DNA of 64,000 bases from Aurelia coerulea (lineage: Eukaryota > Cnidaria > Scyphozoa > Semaeostomeae > Ulmaridae): assembly GCA_039566865.1 (NCBI GenBank), contig CM076945.1:4019501-4083500 (forward strand), read 5' to 3'. How positions within the stretch are numbered: the first letter of the stretch is position 1; the number at the start of each line of letters is the position of its first letter. Below are positions 1-14,800 of this stretch, one piece after another. Under the pieces are notes generated by a model, which had not been told where the DNA came from, did not search any database, and saw only the letters and a program-made list of their open reading frames with translations. Made by a program: the position numbers and the translations under genes.

Positions 1-30
1 TAGTTTGGAGCCAACATGTCAGCTTAGATA

Positions 31-272
31 AGAAAATTGAGTTGGTCAACAAAATCTGCCGGTTCGTTCTCTCGTTACATCTTAGAAAATTCCCAATCTG
101 TGGTCATTGAGTCTTCAATACTTTGATTGAATTCCATGTGAAGCAGGAATATTTTCAGATGTTTTGGGTCATATTTTCAAGTTATAGCTAACATGAGAAA
201 ATTTAGTTGATCAAAATTGATTGTATCGTTCTCAAGTTGCAAGTCACTTTATCAAATTCCCAATCTAAGATC
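31..272. repeat. Degenerate direct duplication
   Basis: Two stretches, about 31-108 and 192-272, share blocks such as AGAAAATT(G/T)AGTTG, CGTTCTC and AATTCCCAATCT, about 160 bases apart. Nothing in 1-844 looks coding; the short open frames there have no recognisable content. Confidence 0.4.
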
Positions 273-844
273 ACGAAAATCTTTGATATATCTTAATTTA
301 ATTTGACACTGGGTGAGTTAGAAAAATGTTTGGAAGGTTGGTGTATTTGTAGTTCTGCTGCAATTCGTCACAATGTGCAGGGCCTTCGAGAGACGGGCTG
401 GGCCCCACGATCCACGGATGGAGGTGGAAGGGGCCCCCGGTGAAAATCTTTTGGACCGCGCCCATTTTCTCTCGGATCACTCCCTCCTATGCACTGGTAA
501 AACGATGCTTTTAGATGGAAACGCCCTCCTATACACTGCTAAAAACAGTGCTCTGGTAACCAGGGTATGTACGCCTATGTTCGATTGAAGGTTTTTCGGT
601 AGCCGGCATCCATTGCAGCCCAATTTGTAAAGGTAACTTTATTTCATGCTGCATGAAAGCATATTTTGTGATGTCGCTCTAGTCAGCAGCACGTCGTTGC
701 AGGTCCATATGCATGCGGACAAATTTCTCCTAACTTTTAATAAACATTGGACTTGACTTGAAGAAATCCAAGGAAAAAAACAAGCGATCTGCTTGATGAT
801 ATTAGTTCAGAATTTTCTTACATGTTAACAGGAACTATCATTGA

Positions 845-1118
845 CCCCGGGGGAGGAGGGGTACATGACTTTTGGATGGACGGGGTTCTGCCGCCCGGTT
901 TTAAGAAGCTACCCTCTTCTAATTACAGAAACTTGCCTTACCTAATTTTACGATAAACTTTGGCAGAAAACTGCCCATTTTTAATCATTTCTTGCGAATT
1001 CCAGCGAAAATCGGCCGAAAAAGGACTCTCGTTTAGAGAATATTGAGCCCAAAAACCCACCCATATGGGCGGCACATACCCGTGCCCTGAACATATTATG
1101 TACGCCCCTCTCCGGGCA
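845..1118 (+). repeat. GC-capped dispersed repeat, copy 1
   Basis: About 275 bases with GC-rich inverted ends (GGGGTACATGA at the left, TTATGTACGCCCC at the right). The inner sequence, including CCACCCATATGGG and GGCACATACCCG, recurs at 14125-14406 in the same orientation and at 58131-58427 inverted. It is non-coding and probably a non-autonomous transposon. Confidence 0.75.
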
Positions 1119-1302
1119 TTGACCCGATTTCTCCGGATGGCGTTGCATGACACGAGGATATTTAACGGAGCCTAATTCTCTTGCTCTCCATGATTCTCCC
1201 AATGTCAAAATGATTAAATTTACAAATGGCTGTTGCCATCTTGACCGATAAATGTCGTGGTTTTGATAGCTTTCCATGTATCAAGATTAGTGTCATTGGA
1301 TA

Positions 1303-2196
1303 ACATAGGGCTCAAATCTTTAAAAAGGTCGGTGTAAAATTCCATTACGGTTTCCTTTGAATTAAATGGCTTGGAAGGAACTTAACGTTTTTTGCTGTAA
1401 ATCTGCCGTGGAAATTTATTGATAGTTTCAAAATGGCGGCATTTGTTAAATTTGAGGCTATGACGTCATCAAATTTCAAATCCTAAACCAGAAAAGATGC
1501 CGATTACTGTTTTCACCATATTGTAGGCCTTCATAAACTATGGTTTTCTTGAAAGTAATATGACTTTTCCCCCTTTGGTTTAGGATTTACGAAGATTTAA
1601 AAGTTTTAAAAATTTTCCATCATTTCTTTTCAAAAGTTATTAAATTGCCACCATTTTGAAAAAAATTAAGATATCAAAACATTTCCACGACAGATTTAAA
1701 GCAAAGTACTATACACTCATTTTTTTTTATAAGAAGCCGCTTATAAGAAACGGTAGGCTCAAATTTTCGAAAGCTAAGAAACCTGAATAGAAAAAAACTA
1801 AGAACCTTCTGTAATTTTCAGTTGTAATTTTCCTGTCACACTCAAAAATATTTTGACATTGTACAGTTTATAGCAACTGTTTGGACAATATTTTGAGTGC
1901 GAATCATGTTATTTACTCGTTTTGAGAGACTTACCAAGTAATTTGGGAGCCCTTTAGACAAGACAAAATCAACTCTAAACTTCCGGCAATAAAATTATAA
2001 GAAACACGTAAGAAACTTGTGGTAGCAATATGGCCCAAAAATTTAAGAGACTGCCTACCAGCCCCGGACCTTAGTTTCTTATAAAAAAAAATGAGTGTAA
2101 GTTCCTTTCAAGCCATTCAATTCAAAGAAAAATGGAGTAGAATTTTACACCCACCTTTTTAAGATTTGAAAGATTTGAGCTCTAAGATTTGAGCCA
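1303..2196. repeat. Family A palindromic MITE, copy 1
   Basis: Starts CATAGGGCTCAAATC and ends with the inverted equivalent (AGATTTGAGC). The arms carry the family marks: TGACGTCATCAAATTT, a 'cataaactatgg' block and ACACCCACCTTTTT near the right end. The copy is split by a TA-flanked element at 1714-2097. Other copies are at 5169, 14455, 32288, 35581, 36450, 39691, 42912 and 59151. Confidence 0.8.
1714..2097. mobile_element. TA-flanked (mariner-like) MITE nested in family A
   Basis: Inverted ends CACTCATTTTTTTT...AAAAAAAATGAGTG, flanked by TA at 1712-1713 and 2098-2099. Removing it restores the family A sequence seen at about 59570. Internally it carries repeated AAGAAAC blocks, as in the elements at 24450 and 54205. 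Confidence 0.75.
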
Positions 2197-2800
2197 TTGG
2201 ATTATAATCATTCCTGGGATATGGTGGTTTTTGTTGAAATATCTTTTAGACAACAAGTTGTAAATGCTAGTTTTTAATTTGAAATTTTGAAATCGATCGC
2301 AAGCAAAACGTTTAGTATTTTAAAGAGCAAATATATGTTGATTACTACAAAATTATATTGCTATTTGCTACAATGATAAATGATACGGTGGTATACATAA
2401 TCACAAAAAAGATTCAGAAGTCACTCACTGGAATATCTTTGCGTGTGACTGAATCAGGTAAATTCAGCACTTTCGATTATTTTCTGTCTCATAAGCAAGG
2501 GCAAAGTTTATGAAACAAAGGATTCAGGTTTTTATAAAAAAAAAAACGAAAAGAAAAGACGAAAAGATGAAACTTTTTGAAGAATGGATTTTATAACTCT
2601 GTGTGAACTGAATAACAACGACAGATAATGCCCAGATAATGTTACAATAAGATCTGCTATTTTTCGTTGACCCAAGTTTAAAAGCGATTAGCGATCGCAG
2701 AGAAAGATAGTTATAAGCCTGGTTGGTCAAGTCATAGAACACAACTCAAAACTCAAATTCCGTATATTCTTCCAGATAGTGCGAAAAAACTGATGCAAAG

Positions 2801-2937
2801 ATGAACGATGCAACAAATAACAATGAAACAAGAGAAAGCATACCCTTGATTTCAAAAGACAATGATGAGCGAGGAGCTGAAGAATATTCTGATGAAGAAG
2901 AAATAGAAAAAGAAGAGTGTGAAGAAAAACCTTTGGA
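2801..2937 (+). CDS. SLC36A: SLC36-like exon 1
   Basis: Polar N-terminus rich in Asp/Glu. It ends in phase 2 at donor GTAAGT (2938). Confidence 0.8.
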
Positions 2938-5900
2938 GTAAGTTTGCCAAAGGAAGATTTTAGATTCACAATCAAACTCACATAAATGTTTTACAGCAAA
3001 TATCTTTTAATTTTTAAATATTTTTGAGTCATTGATAAAACAAATCAAAATGATATTTTATCATAGATTTGATGATCAAATTTTAGTGATCTTTTAAACC
3101 GTAGTACTTTTTTGGGATAACCGAAGCTAGCCCTGAGCCCTACGGACTTTGTACCAAAAGACGTCGTCGATGCCTTGGAAAGCTAAGGAATATCTTTAAT
3201 GCTTGATTTGAAGCGAAAATTGTTAGTGATGCAAATGAATATGACTGTTGAATGATAGAGGATATTGTTTGAATGATTGGCGGATGACGTCATTTTGTTT
3301 GCAAAAGTAAAGAAAGTATACAAGGTTGACTATTTGTCCAAAAGGAAATCAACTCAAAGAATTTTTCTTCAGTTGAAATGTCTTTCTAAACATCATATCA
3401 ATTTATGAGTCAATTTATGTTACATTTATTCAGCTTACCTTAAATGTCGCCTTTAACTGTAAGCTTTCAAAGATCAGATACAGCTATATTTACAAACAAA
3501 TGTAATTTGCAAACAAATGACGTCATCAGCTGGTACTTATAATCAATGGATAATGGGATATGAGATATCAAAGAAATCTAGACAGGGTTCTCTTTCATTC
3601 AGCATTGCCGTTCATTTGTATTAATAAAAAAATTTCGCTTCAGGTCACGTTAAAGTTGCAATTTATTTCCTTGCTTGGGAATAATTTCCAAGAGAAAGGG
3701 GATTTTCAGTTCATCCCAAATTGATTTTACTGTATTTCAAAACCCTTCTTTGATTCGATTCTAGAGAATGGCAAGCCTTGATGCATTTATTCAAGTCCTT
3801 TGTTGGCGTTGGAATTCTGGGCTTACCAAATGGCGTCATGCATGGAGGAATATTGGTATGTAACAGGGTATCCCAATAAGATTGTGCTCTTTTTCGTTGC
3901 TGCTGTGGAGGAACATTGTCTCGTTTTTTCATAGTTGCATAGGAAAGACTTGAAATTACCGGGTGTCCCAAAAAAGTATACAGATTTGGTTGACTCAAGC
4001 GATGTGAATTTAGCGTTAATCAATGGCTAATCACTGTTAGAATGTTCCTCGATAGTTAACTTGAAGATAGATACCTTGTTTGTTGGTATTGGTACTTTGA
4101 GAGCAGAAATATCAATCTTGAATGCTCAAATTCGCGTCCACCTGCAAACCAGAGCTCTGGCCTTTTGGCCTCAGCAAATTCCTGAAGCACATCGAAATTA
4201 TGAACTGAAATTAATGAAAAATTAAGAAACTGCCCAATGGGTGACTGGGGAGTGACTTCTGGAAAACAGAATAACACAATATCTAATATTGTTCACATCT
4301 TATCAAGGATATCGTTAATTTATACGTTGTGCCTTAAGAATTTCCTTAGGCCAAAAGGCTAAAGCTCTGGTTTGCAGGGAGGGGCAAATTTGAGCTTTCA
4401 AGATTAACATGTCTGCTCTCAAAGCACAAATACCTAAAAACGAGGTATCTATGTTCAAGTTAACTATCAAGGAACATTTTTAGAGTGATTAGACAATGAT
4501 TGAAGCCAAATTCATATCGCTGGAGTCAACCAAATCCGTATACATTGTTTTATACACCCGGTAGAATTTGATACCTTGTTTGAGTCAATCTGACAAGTGG
4601 TTGCTGATTTATGACACACGTTAGGCAAAATAAATGTTTGCTGCAAAAATAGCACTTCTTTTGCTCTCAGGCCATGTCAAAAGCAAGTAAATTTGAAAGA
4701 AAGGGTTCTAGGGCTGTATATAATTTGTTCTGTTTAACTATAAGACAGCACTATAAACCCTTTGAAAGAAAATATCTAAAAAAAAAACAAATCTGAGCTT
4801 AATCAGACTTCTAAGTCCAGAATCCAATTCTATAGTTACATAAAATCAGACCCTAAAGCCATTCCAGCTACAAGTATTGTCTGATTGCATTTCTTGCAGC
4901 ATCTTCGACGTCTGGCACAGTCCATCTCGCCGCTATTTTGACAACGCAGACAACCAAAAAACTCTTTCTTGTTGCTCCGAAGGCGCACCCAGGTTTCCAC
5001 CAATCGTCTCGCGCTTCTATTGTTCATATACTAACGAATCAAAACGTTCTAATTGTTCTATTTAAACCAATCACAAACGTGACATATGTCCTTCAAACGA
5101 GGTCTCATACCCTAAGTTGAAGTGCATGCTATGCAACTGCGCAGCAGCTACACAAGCGAGGCAAGCATATGTTCTATATCTTTAAAAAGGCTGGTGTAAA
5201 ATTGACTGACCTTTGTCTTTGAACTGAATGACTTCAAAGAAACTTTAGCTATTTCTCTATAATTCTACCTTTGGACTTTTGTGAAATCTTCAATATTTCA
5301 GTATTAGAATGATTTTCTTATTTTTCAAGAATTCAACAAAAAATTTCAAAAAAACTTAAAACCATCTTAATTTCTAAACCGTTTGACATAACATCAATAG
5401 TAATTTCGAAGAAAGCGATAGTTTATGAATGCCTACAATATGTTATCAAGCGAAAGTCTGTCACTCATCTGGTTTATGATTTAAAAATTTGATGACGTCA
5501 CATCCTCAAATGAGCTGAAATCTAAAATATGCTGTAATTTTGAAAAATATTCAGAATTTCTGGAAAGTGCAACGGTAGAATTATAGATAAGTATTTAAAG
5601 TTTCTTTCAAGCCATTCAATCAACAATAGAGCTTTGGCCTCCTAACGCTGTTAATCGTCGTAAAGCCTTATTGATAAGGTATAGCTCACAACTGATCAAA
5701 AAGGAATTTCACACACGCAAACGGTGGCTTACATAGCTCATGAAATTTTAACACTGATACACACGAAGCTTCCTGTCGCTTATTTTTTTTCATGTTATCA
5801 AATATAGATTTGTTCGTTGGCAAAATTGTGTTCTATTGTCATGACATTTTTATTCCTACGATAGTAATCCCTCCATGTTCAATTGGATATGAAACTTTAC

Positions 5901-8815
5901 ATGGCTTAAAGTAGTCTCTCCTTTTTGAAGCTATGGGGTTTTCTCAAGAAGACTCCTTCAAGAACTCTCCAAGAAATAGTGTTCAAATTTCGTTCGCTTT
6001 CCTTCCTGACACCAATGACAATTACCTGTGTAAGCATGGGTAGTTAGACACTGCTGGTGTGCTTCTATGGAGAAGAGCTGGATAATATGTATCTGCGGGG
6101 GAAATTTTTTATAGTACTGCGGAGGAGATATCTGCGGGGGAAATTTTTATAGTACTGTGGATTTTGTTCTTTCGATATCTCCTCCGCAGGACTGCAAAAA
6201 AATTTCCCCCGCAGATACATAATATCCAGCGCTCCTCCATAGAAGCACACCAGCAGTGTCTAACTACCCATGGTGTAAGCACATATCTTATTGAGGGGAT
6301 GAAATTCCCTTGAATAAGTTTGTTACACTAATTGGGATAATTTTTTCATTCTCTCAAGGATAAAACTTACTGAAGTGTGCTCAAGTCATAGCTTTGAAGT
6401 AGAACAATTAGGGACATTATATCTTGATTTAGGCCGTTTTTCAAGGTTTTTCGAAGTATGTTTCTCGAGAGAGTCCCTTATGAAATCAAAACGGAGTGAT
6501 CGATTTCAGCCAGAAAAATTTTTGAAATTAATGAACCATGTTCGCTGTTCGATGAGATATTGCAATAGATCGTTTCCTTGGTATTCAGGAAACGGTAGCC
6601 TATCAAACTCCGGTAGGTACATTTTTGAAAATCTCCACTATTAAGTCAAAATGCTTTCGTAACCAAGTTATTTGTCATAGACAAACTCTAAGAAGATCAT
6701 TTACCTTTACAGCTAGGCCCAATCATCTTGTTGGTTCTTGGACTTCTTTGCATGCATAATTTAACGTTGCTTACAAGAACAAATAAAGTCGTCAGGGAAA
6801 GGTATGCTAGTGCTACTAATATACTAAATGATTTAAAAGCAATTTTGCCTCACCTATTCACGCACGTTCCATTCTTTATACAACATTTGCGGTGTTCTAG
6901 AAATGTGTGGCACATTTGTGAATTATAAAGAACAGAAGTTTTGCCAAATTGCGATTAGTTTTGCTCGTAATAATAATGGCAGACATCGGCGTAGGGGGAG
7001 ATAAAATTTGGGGGGGCTGCCCGATAAAAAGTCAATTGTTTGAGAAAATTTTGCCCGACTTGAGGCGGATTTCTGCCCGATTATGGCTGATTTTTGCAAA
7101 TTTTTCTGACGTTGGGGGGGCTGCAGCCCCCCTGTCCCCCTATCTCCTACGCCTATGATGGCAGATGCAGACCAAGTTAACATTTTGTAAGATTGCTTGC
7201 TCCAAACTCTCCCCAACCTCATGAAGAAATCAATTTCGTAGGCCGGCCAGATGACCTCGTGTCTTCTTACATTAGTTTTTAATTTGTTATGAATAGAAAA
7301 AACATAATTCGTATCAAGCATGATTGATGAGAATTTTGATGACGTCACTAGCAAAAAGAAGAGACTTTCCAAAGTTGCCTAATTTTGCAAAGATATTAAA
7401 GCCAAACGAAAGTGGATGGAAAAATGGTTTACCCAATAGGGACGATTGATTAGCTGGTGATATCATCAAATAGTCCAAAATCCATTTTCGCAAAGTCGTA
7501 TTATTCCCACACAAGAACATACGTTTCTCCTATGCCTCGTTCTTTGCTTTGGTGGGGAATGTGATGTGAATCCCTTCAGAGTGACCTGGCATCGCCTTTT
7601 ACGATTCTGTTTATGAATCTTTTCCACTATCATGAGATATATGAACGGAATTTAGAATTATTTTCCTTTTGATTGCAGAATCAATGTTGAATCTTTATCT
7701 TATGGTGAACTTGCAGAAGAACTGCTTTCGTTACATAAAGAATGGCTCGGAAAACTTTCAAAGTAAGTTATTTTTATGATCAGTACAACTTGCAGATAGA
7801 AGCCGCCTCACAAACGCACACATAGCTTAGCTAAGTTAGGGCTTGATTACATGGGCGAGTTGACCCGCTTGCAGCTCGGATCTAGCTCGGCTCTTGCTCG
7901 CCAGTGATCAGTGATCGTGATTACATGGCAGGGTTGACCCGCCTGTAGCTCGGCTCTGGCCCTGAGCCAGCCTGGCTAAAACTAGAGCGAGGCTATATTT
8001 GACGATTCACAGTCGCAGCGAATGCGCAGCGAGTCAACCCGGCGTTGACTCGGTTGCTGCGATTACATGGGAAGGCCAGCTCGCCTGGCCGGGTTGAACC
8101 ACTTTCGAAAAACGAGCCAACCCGGCAAAGCGGGCTGGCTCGCCTCATGTAATCGCAAATTGTTTTCATGAAGGATTTGACCGAAGCATTTGGGACAACT
8201 CACTGAGCCGGAAACGAGCTACAAGCGGGTCAACTCGCCCATACAATCAAAAACTTCGATTAAACTTTCATCAGAATGTCTGTGATTGTAATCGGAATAG
8301 ATCATCGTGCTAAAGATGGCGTCAGATAATTTTTTACAATTATCCTTTGCGGCGAAAATACTTTAAATTGATTTGATTGGTTGATTTATCATAGAATGCA
8401 AAAGATCATGGTAGAAATTCCTTGACGCCTTTTTCAGAGCAATTGTCTTTCAGTGTACTGTCCAATCAAAATCTCACATTTTCCCTCCTTTTCTTTGTTT
8501 TTTTATCTTTTAACCAATCAAAGATAGCCTGCGTGCAGACCCGACTGATTTGTTTTTAGGGAGGCTTCTCGTCCAGTGCACTTGCTCCATCTCTCGCTCT
8601 TGATCAATAAACAAAGAGATTGAGGAGGGGAAAGAAAAGGGGAAGGAAGGGAATGGGGAAGGAGAGCGAAACTTAAACAAGTCCACTTCTCCAGTAGAGT
8701 CTGCGCATCAGCGACACAAAGCCTGTCCAAAGTCACGTGCGGTTCCCAGGGTCGAGGAACCAAACCTCATTGGTGGAAAAGGATCTCTATTTTTCTCTTG
8801 TAGTTCGATTGATTA

Positions 8816-8846
<31 letters not shown>

Positions 8847-11800
8847 TATTGATTTATTGATTTATTGATTGATTAATTGATTGATTGATTGATAGCTATC
8901 TTCAAGGAATTCTCGTAAATGGCAAGTGTCAAAATGTTTTAAAGTTAAATGGGTCCCAGAAAATGACTCAATCACCGCTACAATCTATAGCAATCTTCAA
9001 TTTCTTTCTTTTAGGGTTCTAGTGGATATTTTAGTGTGCATGTTACAACTTGGATTTTGCTGCGTTTATTTTGTATTCCTAAGTGTTACAATGCATAAGG
9101 TGAGAACTTATGGTGTTGTCAAATTCATCATTGGTAAAATAAGGCAGATTTCGTAATACAATAGCATCAGTTATTTTAATTGACGTCTCAATTCTCTCAC
9201 CTTGTGCACGCGAAATGTGGTAGAAGTTATGTGTTTATAACAAAAGAGGAAGGGTAAATCTAAAGTTCTGCCTGGCGGATGTTGTTTATTTGATTCAGAA
9301 GCCAAGCAGACGGCATTTTAATTCTTGCGAATTTAGAGCTTAAACGAAACAATTACGACACAGCTCCTGAATCAAATAAACAAAATCCGCCAGACAGATC
9401 TTTAGATTTACCCTTCTTTTTTCGTTATGAGCACATAACTTCTCTTAAAAACCACCTTTTGCGGCTTTGTTTGTTTTGAATCATTGGTTGAGAGAATTTC
9501 CTTGTCTGCAGTCGTTGATAGCTTTGAATTAAGGTGTCAATCAAAAGCAACTGATGCTATTGTATTACAAAATCTGCCCTTGTTTTCATTGGTAAGATTA
9601 GTATTGGACTAGAAAGCTTTATCGCATGAAAGGGAATACCACAAAAGCTCTATCTATTAAGCCCCCAGGGAGCTGATTTAATTTCGTACATTTAAAAGAG
9701 AGGGGGCTACCTGGGATTTGATATAAGTTGGGGGGGGGCCTTAATAAAGAGGAGACTTATCTGAAATTTTGTCTCAGAGAAGAGGAGCTTATTAGAGAAC
9801 GGGGCTTAATAGAGAGGGGGCTAAATAGAGCTTTTACGATATGTCATCATCTTTATCTGATTCAATTGCAAAATTGCCCTTCAAAACGTTTTGATTAATC
9901 GATATGAAATTGATAGATCAGAGAGCCCTATGAAAACTTTAACGTAAATCAAGAGAGTAAAGGTAGCTTAGCAAGGGAGGCTGGTTCAGTCTAAGTATAA
10001 CCCATTGTATTTGATGTTCTTGATCGATGAAAATAATAGGAACATACAAGATGTTCCAAAAGATTATGCCATGTTTTAGCCAATCGGACAAGTGGTTGCT
10101 GACTTAATAACACAAGAAAGTCGAAAAAGTGATTTTCCGATTACAAATTATGTGATTGCCCTGGAAAACAAAGCTCACTTCAAAACAAGTGCTTATCGAA
10201 ACTTTTACATTGCCTGAGGAAATTTCCAGAGAATGAAAACAAACTTTAATCTTTTTTCGAGTTGTACTTTTAGCAAGATTTAAAGTTGATGCATCATTTT
10301 TTTTATTTATTCATTTAAAAAACAAACTATTTATACAAAAACAATAAGGCTAATTAGCTACGTGCCATCCATAGTGGGAAAGGACTTATAGTCACATGAG
10401 ATGCATCATTGCACTGGGAATCAGAATCAGAAACCCTTACCCGAAAGCATATGCGTAGTGTGTTGGGCAGTGGGGACTCTGGGGAGGAATCAGTGGTGGT
10501 AGTAACTATTGTCGTTGTTGTTCTCTCATCCAGGGTTCCTGTTATTCGGCTTCATGCGCCTATGCTGGCCTGACATCCAATGTGAAACAGATTCCAGTAT
10601 TTATCAGTAATTAATCGTATTTGTAGCTTTTGTAGTTGTTAACTTAATTTTAATCTATTTGCATGTCTTTATGTTAATGGCCACCGGGATAGTCATTGTC
10701 TTTTGCTACCTGTGGTATCGTCCCTTTAGTGTTGTAATAGTCGTCTAGTAATTAGAAAAGTATAGTAGGATGTAGATGTAACATGTTTTGTAACGTTTTA
10801 GATGAATATAAAAAAAGATGCATCATTTCATTTCAGATTGTAAAAAGCATCGATCAGAGAGCATGGATGGCAATGTTCTTACCCTTAGTTCTAGCTGCAT
10901 CATTTATAAGAAACGTAAACAAACTGTCATACCTAATATCAGTAGGTAATGCCATTTTGGGCATTGGACTAGCAATCATATTGCAATATCTCATCATGCA
11001 TATAAAGAGCCCTACAAGATTACCTATTGGTGCATCACCACAAAGCATTCTGATTGCCTTTGGTCAGTTTGTGTATGGATTTGAAGGAGTTGCTTTGGTA
11101 TGTACCACCTTTTTATTGTTTACTCTTACGACTTTATCTCGTATTCTAATGAAAGTGAACTGTTCTTGATGTGTATTCTTCATGTATTAGGCTGTATTGG
11201 TGTATATTTCATCTTTACATTGATTTGTTTATTCACGTTAGGTTTATTGTTAAAGGTAGTGTGTCCATGTAAGTACAGCGGCTTTACGGGGGCATGCTAA
11301 TTTCACGTAATATTTCATGTGATCACTTTGGTAAAGGAGTTAATTGCGTGGCAATCAGAGATCTAAGCTGACTGATGACTTACTTGCGGTTGAGCTTCCG
11401 TGGCTAAAATTTTAGTTAGCATGTGATCAGTTAAATTCTGCCAATCTCTGCGCTCTTCGAGGCTCTTCGTGAGCATCGTGTCAGCATCGTGTCAGCATAT
11501 TTTGACAAGAGCGTGTACGCGGCTGTACTTACATGGACACATTGCCTTTTAATGTCTTTGTATTCTTTCGTGTATTTTAGGTATATTTGTAAATGAAAGC
11601 TGAAACTGAACCTGAATTTGTTACAATGCGTTGCCCGCAATCAACTTTATTACTTCCAAAAGCTCCAAATTTCGATTGATCTAGTGTTTCATTTGCTACT
11701 TGAAATCAGCCTTTTTAAGATTGGGTAAATCAACAAGGATAACAATTCACTTTGTACTTGGCAGCATACGAACCAGAACAACTTGGTTTGAAAAGTGTAG

Positions 11801-14800
11801 TTCTTGAATGCACGTTTTTACTGTATATCATCACTCTTTATGAATAACAACTCTCTCTTTTCCAGTTACCAGCTCTAGAAAAGCGAATGCGAGATAAAGA
11901 TGCTTTTCTCCGTGTCATAAAAGTGACTGCACTGGTAATAACTGTGCTGTATATGGCTTTTGGAGTTTTTGGGTATCTTGCATTTGGGCAGGAGACAAAA
12001 CCAAGTATAACATTGAATCTACCAGATGAACCGTGAGTCCCTTTGTTTGCTCTATTTAATTCGTTTACTTTGTTTACACTGTTTACTCCGTTTACTGTAT
12101 CTACTTTGTTTATTTCATTTACTTTGTTTAATCCGGTTGGTATGTTTGCTCCGTTTATTTTGTTTACTCTGTTTACTCTATTTGCTCTGTTTACTTCATT
12201 AACTTTGTTTACTCTGTTTAATTTTTTTACTTTGTTTACTCTGTTCATTCTGTTTATCATGCTTTTGATATTTAGTTCGTTTATTCTTTTTAGTCTGTTT
12301 ACTTTGTATATTTTGTTTACTCTGTTTACTCTATTTGCTCTGTTTACTTCATTAACTTTGTTTACTCTGTTTACTTTTTTTACTTTGTTTACTCTGTTCA
12401 TTCCGTTTATCATGCTTTTGATATTTAGTTCGTTTATTCTTTTTAGTCTGTTTGCTCCGTTTATTTTGTTTACTCTGTTTACTCTATTTGCTCTGTTTAC
12501 TTCATTAACTTTGTTTACTCTGTTTACTTTTTTTACTTTGTTTACTCTGTTCATTCTGTTTATCATGCTTTTGATATTTAGTTCGTTTATTCTTTTTAGT
12601 CTGTTTACTTTGTATATTTTGTTTACTCTGTTTACTCTATTTGCTCTGTTTACTTCATTAACTTTGTTTACTCTGTTTACTTTTTTTACTTTGTTTACTC
12701 TGTTCATTCTGTTTATCATGCTTTTGATATTTAGTTCGTTTATTCTTTTTAGTCTGTTTACTTTGTATATCATGTTTACTTTGTTTGTTCCGTTTAGTTT
12801 GTTTACTCTGTTTATTTTGTCTCTTCTGTTTACTTTGGTTACTTTGTTACCTTTTTCTACTTCATTTTGTTTACTTTTTACTTTACCATTTTGCTAACTT
12901 TGACTAATCTTCAATTTGTTAGTTTTTTGCTTTAGAATTTTGAAAATATTAGTAGTCGTTTTGCGGCACTTAGTTTTGTCGAGGTGTTTGTTAATATTGA
13001 TGGCAGACACTGCATATGACTTGCTCATCAGAAAAGTGACCGAAAGGGAATCCTTCCTTGTTAAATGCCTTATCAGCATTGGGGTTGAATCTTTGCAAAA
13101 TTCTAAAATTAACGTGTAAAACTTTATTGCCTAATTCTTTCGACTGAATTGCTGAAAAGAAACTTTTAGATGGTTTCCCATAATCCCAGAGAGAGCATAC
13201 TTCATATCATCATCATTTTCAGAATTACAGAATTTTCAAATTTCTGCTATAGTTTTGAAGTTTTCACGTCATGAAATTGCCACATCTTATCGTGGGTTGT
13301 AGGATAAATTTAGGTTCCAACCAATGAATGAACTAAATTGGTATCAAATAAAGAATATAAACCACCTTGTATCTTTCTTGTTTTTATCTTTCTCTTTACC
13401 TTCTGGGGCAGCAAGTAAGCTTCTTTCAGGTCTAATACTGAGACATTCACCTTGGCTAGGCCCACCTCGTTGTTGAAAATAACCGCGAAAGTTGATACCA
13501 ATTTAGTTCATTCATGGGAACCTAAATTTATCCTACAACCCATGATCGTAAACCGTAAAAGCCACATATTCTTGTTTACTACCATCTTGTCTACCTTCAA
13601 AACTGAGTATTTCTTGTGTTGGTCATATTAATTTTCCTCAATCAGTTTAGAATTTATGGAGCTTTCAATTTTTGTAAAAGATCCAGACACTTCGTATCGT
13701 ACATCCTCTTCATAAAACATAAAACTTCCAAAAATGATGAGCGATCAAAAATACTCTCTCTGGAATCATGGGACATTTCTTAAGTTTTCGTTTTAGCATT
13801 TCAGTTGATAGAATGGGGCAGGGCAATACCCTTTTACACTTTAATTCCAAAGTTTTGCAGGGATTCGGTCCCTATGCTAATGTTATTGTTATCATTAAAA
13901 TATTCTCCTCTCCGTGCAGGCTCTATAATGCACTACATGGAATCTATGTGATCATAGTTTACATAACGTATCCAGTACAATTCTTCGCCGCTGTTGATAT
14001 TTTGAAGCCAATTCTAGAAGATCGGTTCGAAAAGAGTAGTTTAGTTGCTGCTGAATATGGCCTAAGAACTGTCCTTGTTTTGCTTACTTGTGAGTAATAC
14101 ACATACTTAGATTCTTATAGAAATGCCCGGGGGGTACATGATGGACGGGGGTCTGCCACCCGGTTTTCAGAAAGCTACCCTCTTCTAATTACCGAAACAT
14201 GCCTTGGTACCCACTTTTATGATGAGGTTTTGCGGAAAACTGCCCTTTTTAAACCATTTTTTGCGAATTTCAGCGAAATCCCACCCATGTTTATGGAAAA
14301 TCTGCCGAAAGAGGACCCTTGTTGAGAGAATTTTGGGCCCAAAAACCCACCCATATGGGTGGCACATACCCGTACCCTGATCATGTTATGTACCCCCCTG
14401 GGGGAGAAAATGTCGTACTCCCCTTTGGTTATCAAAATTTATAATTTCTTAATGGTTGTCAAAATGTCTATATAGAACTCTATGACCTCTGTCTTCCAAT
14501 TCAATAACATCTTAGCTGCCTATCTATAATTCTCCTGTTGGACTTTTCAGAAATCTTGAACATTTTTCGAAATTACTTTTTCAACTCAAATGAGGATGTG
14601 ACGTCATCAAATTTCTGAATCATATGAACCAGGATTGTGAACGTATTATGCTTGATACCATGTTGTAGACATCCATAAACTATGGTTTATTGAACATTAT
14701 TTCAAGTTTCCTCAAGATGATTAGAAGATATGATGGTTTCAATTTTTTTCAACATTTTTCTTGAAGTCTTAAAAGAAGGCGAGAAACAATCTGATAATAT

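Noticed and set aside
12043..12897. Long open frames of Phe/Leu/Thr repeats (+) and Asn/Val/Lys repeats (-)
   Set aside because: They come from a 9-bp minisatellite without stop codons inside a transporter intron; no start context, domain or splice support.
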